From NCBI RefSeq assembly GCF_937616625.2, contig NC_065576.1, positions 11,100,501-11,164,500 on the forward strand: DNA of 64,000 bases. Reading direction: 5' to 3'. Below, in pieces: positions 59,445-64,000 of this stretch (positions are counted from its first letter, which is position 1; each line of letters starts with the position of its first letter). The translations under genes and the position numbers were made by a program. This stretch comes from Mercurialis annua. Lineage: Eukaryota; Streptophyta; Magnoliopsida; Malpighiales; Euphorbiaceae. Under the pieces are notes generated by a model, which ran no database searches, was not told where the DNA came from, and worked only from the letters and a program-made list of their open reading frames with translations.

Positions 59445-61531
59445 ATGAAGCCTAATTTCATAAGGACAACATCACTAGAAAAAGAAGCGTCATCAAGATT
59501 ACGGCACAAACCACCAGCACTATCTCTAGCACCACGACAAAAACTACCAGCACTATCTCTAGCACCACGACAGAAACAACCAGCCCCACCACCAGCCGCA
59601 CAGCAAGCACCACCAGCAGCCCCACCGCAAGCACAACCAGCAGCCCCACCTCGTGCAACCTCATCAGCCCTACCACGTGCAGCCTCATCAGGCCCATCTT
59701 TAGCACCACCAGCATTTGAGGATGATAATTTAGAGAGTCCTTCTCCTTCTATATCATCAAATCTAAGTTATCACGGATACAATCGCATTCCTCACATACA
59801 TGTAGAGGCAAAGAGGTTTGATCATATATTCATATTAATTTTATTTCTTTATATATACATTATTAATTTGGTTACAGTTTGTTATAATTTTGTTTTGTTA
59901 TTTTATTTGTTTCAAGTTTACTTCCTGACGCCCATGGTATAGCTCGAAACATCGGCTGTGCATTTCAAGAGAAACAAGATCCGAGTGGATATAGCTGGCT
60001 TTTAGTGAACAAGGATGTAAAGCAATTCTATTGGGAAGATTTTCAGGTCATTAAATTCTTAACTATATATATTTAGGTAGTAATAATAGTTTTCTTTATT
60101 GTTCTTATATTGTTACTATGGTGCATTTGGTTGAAATATGTGAATCCTATTACTTACAGAGAAGATATACATGGGATCCTCATGCTGAGATGTTGATCAA
60201 GACCACTTGGAAAAAAGTTGCAGCATCCCACTACAATAAGACACTTAATAAGTGGAGAGATAATTGGAAAAAAAAGAAGCAAATTCCTCAAGGTGTTAAA
60301 GATGATATTTGGGATACATGGCTTGCTAGGTGGGAATCAGATGATTGGAAAAAAAAATCTAAAAAAGCTTCAAAGAATAGGCTTTCAGAACCTGGTGGTA
60401 TTGGCACTGGTATAGCTAAGCATACAGGAGGTTCTAGATCTATTTTGGAGCATACCAAATTGATGGTAAATATTTACTCCAACTTTTTTAAGTGTATCTA
60501 TTGCCTTTTATTATAATTAGTATTTAGTTTTTGTTATTTTCGATTCTATTTTTATTTTATAGGAAAAAGAGAATGGTAGAGTGATGAATCCATGGGAAGT
60601 TCATCAAAAGTTGCATAAGAGAAAAGATGGAGCATTTGTTGATAGCAAATCATCAATTATTAATGTAAGCCATTACTTTTGAAGTTAATAATGTTAAATT
60701 GTGGTTTAATATGCTATGCATGATAAGATGGTAAATGCTATAGTTAATAATGCTAAATTAAAGTCTGAAGTTGTTTTGTTGAAAATGGCAGATGATGTTA
60801 GTTTTTTAGTGGTGGTGTTAGAAATCTGTTTGTATTTTTGTTGTAGGGAAATTAAAGTCTGAAGTTAGTAATGTTAAATTGTGGTAAATGCTATAGTTAA
60901 TAATGCTAAATTAAAGTCTGAAGTTGTTTTGTTGAATATGGCAACTGATGTTAGTCTTATAGTTGTGTTGTTAGAAACTTGTTTGTATTAGTTATAGGGA
61001 AAGTAAAGTCTGAAGTTAATAATGCTAACTGTGGTTAAATATGCTATGTAGGATAAGATGATAAATGCTGTAGCTATCGCTAGTCAGCCACAAGAAGATG
61101 GGAGTGTGCCAGAAGTTGATATTCACTCGCTTTATTATGATGTTGTTGGCGGGGCAAAAAAGAAGCAAGTGTATGGATTAGGCTCGCAGGCATCAGTGTT
61201 TTATCCGCATAGTTTTTCCTCTACTTCTTCTGGATATAAATCAGATGAAGAGCACATGAAGCAGATGATAGAGCAACATTTTAATGATCAACAACAACAT
61301 CTTACGAAGCAGCTAGACACTTTACGTGAGCAACAAGAATCCTTACGTAAGCATCAAGATGCATTGCAGCAGCAACAACTTGATTTAGCTAGAAGAGAGC
61401 AAGGATTACATGATACTTTGCAGCTAGAGTTGGCTGAAAGAGAAAAAAGACTTCAGAATACAATGCTACTTCAGATGCAAGAGATGTGGAAGAATATGCA
61501 AAATGGTAAGCCACCTAGCGGAGGGGCATAG
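59445..61531 (+). CDS. tnpA: CACTA TnpA-like / Transposase_24 protein
   Basis: Exons 59445-59815, 59917-60046, 60160-60465, 60563-60664 and 61052-61531, all GT-AG and in phase: 1389 nt, 462 aa. The N-terminus is Pro/Ala-rich (about 30-95). The middle matches Transposase_24 (RRYTWDPHAEMLIKTTWKKVAASHYNKTLNKWRDNWKKKK...WDTWLARWESDDWKKKSKKASKNR). The C-terminus is a long Gln-rich coiled coil (QQQHLTKQLDTLREQQESL...) ending GKPPSGGA. TnpA of En/Spm binds subterminal repeats and joins the ends; the same role is inferred. A non-coding exon at about 59170-59247 may lead in. Located 0.6 kb after tnpD on the same strand. Confidence 0.85.
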
Positions 61532-61779
61532 ATTTGAGGATCGCGGGTCATCTAGTTTTCTTTCTTATTTTTATTATTATGTTGTTTCGATTGTACTTAT
61601 ATACGTTAAACTATAATGTATTGAACATACGAATTGACTTTAAATTTCAATATTAAGTTGTATCAACTCTTATATATATTTTGAGTTTTGATAAATTATG
61701 TTTTGTTATGTTTTGCATTTGCTACACCGTACAAGAGCATTTGCATCAGTAAAACAAATGTTGATTTTCACTAATTCTG

Positions 61780-62320
61780 TCGCAAACATAACATTTTATC
61801 ATACAAATTGTGACGGATTTATGACAGAAATATTGTCATAGAAATAGTATTCTGTCACAAAGCCTTCACAAGTTGTGACGGATTAGTGAAGAAAAACCAT
61901 TCATATGACAACGTTTTTGTCATAAATCCGTCACAATTTGTGATGGATTAGAGATGAACTTTTTTGTCACGAAAATGGTAGTCCGTCACAAATCCGTCAC
62001 AAATTTGTGACTGATTTGTGACGGTAAGAAACTTAGTGACAGAAAAATGTGTCACAAATCCGTCACAATTTGTGACGGATTAGTGATGGAATCTGCCATC
62101 TCCTTTTGTGACGGATTATTTGGAATGAGTAGATTAGAGTTGTGACGGAACAATCCGTTACTATTTTTGTCACAAATTTGTGACGGAAAGAGATTTCCGT
62201 CACAAAAAATTAGTGACAATGTTTTTAGTGAAGGCTTGAAATCAGTTACAACTCTGTCACAAACTCAGATTTGTGACAGATTTGTGACGGATTTTGCCGT
62301 CACAAAAACCAGTATCTTTT
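61780..62320. repeat. 3' subterminal transposase-binding repeats
   Basis: Dense GTGACGGAT / ATCCGTCAC variants mirroring the 5' zone. More numerous than on the 5' side. Confidence 0.85.
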
Positions 62321-62560
62321 GTAGTGCTTGTTTACGAACTCTTAATCGAGCTCGTTCATGAACTCTTATTCGAGCTGTTCGCGAACATAAACGAGCCGAA
62401 CACCACTATGTTCATGTTCGGCTCGTTTATATTAACGAACATAAAATCAAGTTCGATCTCGGTTCGTTTAGAATACAAACGAACATGAACCGAGCTCTTA
62501 TCGAGCCGAACACCGAGCTGCTCGCGAACGGCTCGGTTCATTTACTCCCCTAAGGATGGT

Positions 62561-62815
62561 AAAAAACAAGAAGTAAGAGGGTTTTCAGCCATGAGTTCAT
62601 TGATATTGATTTAGTTGTGTATATTTGGGTTTGCAAAGCAGTGAAATACCACAAGGACAACAATCTTGGGTTTTTCTGTTCCAGAAATGATGTTTACCCA
62701 AATTTATTTTTTTATAAATTTTCTTAATTTTGTTAGCCTCTTTTAAGATTGTTTTGCCAACCACATGGCTTTATGGTTGAGCTGATATATCCATTTTTTA
62801 TGTATAAAAAAATTA
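62561..62815 (+). mobile_element. LINE relic 3' end
   Basis: The last part of the LINE interrupted at 52092: a short coding relic, then a tail with TTTTGCCAACCACATGGCTTTATGG...GAGCTGATATA and an A-run at about 62806, the same 3' layout as the LINE ending at 50108. Confidence 0.7.
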
Positions 62816-63009
62816 AACTTCATATTGCATTCAACATGTCTGCACGGAAAATTATCTCAACTGGATTTATGTGGATTCCATGCACATATTGACAGAGCAA
62901 AAAAAGACATGCCATAATCAAAGCATTATTCTAACCAAAAAAATTGAATAAAATCCACTGTTTCTTTTGCAAGAGATGAGAAAATTATGCATTAAATAAA
63001 ATAAGTTAC

Positions 63010-63240
63010 CAAACTACAAAGCGCATGTGAGTTGGTAAGGCGCTCTCCTAACTTAAGTGAGGTTGCGGGTTTGATTGATACTTATGTATGTAGTTGTTTA
63101 AAATTTGAGGCCAGTGTTTGTCTCCCGCAAGGAACCTAGACTACTCGAATGGGAATTATTTTAAATGTGAAAAGCTTAAAAGTGTCGTCTCATAATTGAA
63201 ACTCGTTCAGGAAAAATCATAAATCATTTACCAAAAAAAT
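63010..63240 (+). mobile_element. SINE-like tRNA-derived repeat
   Basis: TGAGTTGGTAAGGCG (A-box-like) and GCGGGTTTGATTGAT (B-box-like) lie 40 bases apart, followed by a body and an A-rich end near 63230. Flanks TTACCAAA occur on both sides but may be chance. A second B-box-like GAGTTCAAATCC near 63330 is not otherwise supported. Confidence 0.5.
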
Positions 63241-63469
63241 AATTAAAACTTCAGAGCCATACCGACTCATTAGACTTTATGGCAATGAGAAAGAGACTTT
63301 AATATCCCCATTAAATCTCTGAGTTCAAATCCTACATTACATAAAATAAAATGTTCCACAAACAAAGAATGGATTCCCAAACAAAATTTGAATAGCTAAA
63401 TTTTTTTCATCATATTAGCTTCTTCAGACTTTACTTCATTAAATTTTGTATAAGACGGACAAGAATGTA

Positions 63470-64000
63470 GTGAAAATTTATAGAATTATTTTTCCAAATA
63501 TTTGTTTTTTGCAAAGTATTTACAGCATTTTGACACATCTTTCTAACTTATTTACAAAAGTACCCACTATATATAGAAGTCTTATCTCATTTTAGGTTAA
63601 ACTTTTATATAGCCACTCTTTTTTCTCTCTTTTCTCTCTTTTCTATCTCAAAATTCTCTCTTCTTTTCTTCTTTTTTTTTTCGTTTGATTTTCAGTTTGT
63701 CTACTCCGGTTAGTTTTTCGTTCTTCTTTTCCGTTCGCTTTTCCGTTCGCGCTTCCGTTCGTCTACTATGGATTTCTCGTCGTTTCCAGTCGTTTTTCCA
63801 TTCGCACTAGTCCTTTCGTCTCTTATATTCGCGCTATGGATTTCTCAACTCGTTTTTTGATTTGTGTAATTTATTAGGTTTTTTTGTAATGATTTAAATA
63901 TTTTGTAATTAAATTATTGTAGATCTATAATTTTTGTTTATAAATTGTTCTATTATTCATATAATTATTTAATGTCTTTCTCTTATTCATAGATTTGTTT
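63470..64000 (+). repeat. dispersed repeat family, copy B (cut by window end)
   Basis: Colinear with 29808-30420. CACTATATATAGAAG, CT-rich leader, repeated GGATTTCTC units, then TTTTTTGTAAT and ATTATTGTAGATCTATAA. It continues beyond the window. Confidence 0.65.

Larger units (their letters stand above)
52666..62326 (+). mobile_element. CACTA (En/Spm-type) element, apparently complete
   Basis: Terminal repeats CACTACAAAAAAAACTGG and (inverted) CACTACAAAAGATACTGG match at 16 of 18. Identical 3-bp flanks CTT at 52663-52665 and 62327-62329. Subterminal zones (52680-53040; 61780-62320) are full of GTGACGGA / TCCGTCAC motifs in both orientations. Contains both canonical genes, tnpD-like and tnpA-like, in the same orientation with uninterrupted spliced frames, and an extra gene fragment at the 5' side. 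Confidence 0.95.
52101..62552. mobile_element. hAT-type element carrying a CACTA element
   Basis: Termini AAGGGGTGTAAATGAAC and (inverted) TAGGGGAGTAAATGAAC. Identical 8-bp flanks AGGATGGT at 52093-52100 and 62553-62560, within the LINE relic. Subterminal GAGCTCGTTC / GAACGAGCTC repeats. About 0.79 kb without the CACTA insertion. Confidence 0.93.

Noticed and set aside
59458..59715. Minus-strand frame with a Leu/Val repeat
   Set aside because: Shadow of the Pro/Ala-rich N-terminus of the TnpA-like protein on the opposite strand.

Overview
The window is nuclear DNA of a flowering plant. It is AT-rich, has GT-AG introns, uses plant codon patterns, and carries plant-type mobile elements: Ty1/copia, LINE, SINE, CACTA, hAT, Mutator-like, Stowaway and PIF/Harbinger. 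I cannot name the species from sequence alone. Only two ordinary host genes are visible. One is an intact single-exon cytochrome P450 of the CYP86 clan, closest in motifs to CYP96A mid-chain alkane hydroxylases (5479-6978, +). The other is a six-exon PDCD2-like gene (37559-41091, -) whose exons join in frame to 386 aa. Almost everything else is transposon sequence, much of it nested and datable by order of insertion.

Layout. 1-5100: a copia LTR/gag remnant, minus-strand LINE 3' ends, a non-autonomous CACTA element and two Mutator-type MITEs. 5479-6978: the P450. 7240-19294: one copia insertion bounded by the 5-bp duplication GTTAC. It lies inside a minus-strand LINE (7150-23035) and carries a second, younger copia element. 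The arrangement is best explained by nested insertion followed by an inversion of about 7.7 kb. 21685-22934: a second CACTA element inside the same LINE. 23036-24800: a plant-mobile-domain relic and a possible solo LTR. 25272-36785: hAT-type elements, a Stowaway MITE, a Mutator-like element nested in the arm of another inverted-repeat element, microsatellites and a SINE. 37559-41091: the PDCD2-like gene, with a SINE in intron 2 and two MITEs just upstream of its start codon. 42040-45035: an hAT-type element split by a 2.3-kb inverted-repeat element. 45023-50108: a decayed plus-strand LINE with ORF1 and ORF2. 50680-62815: another LINE relic carrying a PIF/Harbinger MITE and a hAT element, and inside the latter a 9.66-kb CACTA element.

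The CACTA element (52666-62326) is the most complete mobile element. It has terminal inverted repeats, a perfect CTT target duplication, dense subterminal GTGACGGA-type repeats, and two intron-bearing genes that read through without stops once introns are removed: a TnpD-type transposase (1144 aa) and a TnpA/Transposase_24-type DNA-binding protein (462 aa). Upstream of them it carries two spliceable exons that look like the start of a methyl-CpG-binding-domain gene. The younger copia element (8832-15205) has a gag-pol frame broken only by two nonsense codons. Its gag may start inside the LTR and be spliced across the primer-binding site. No CRISPR, tRNA or rRNA genes were seen.
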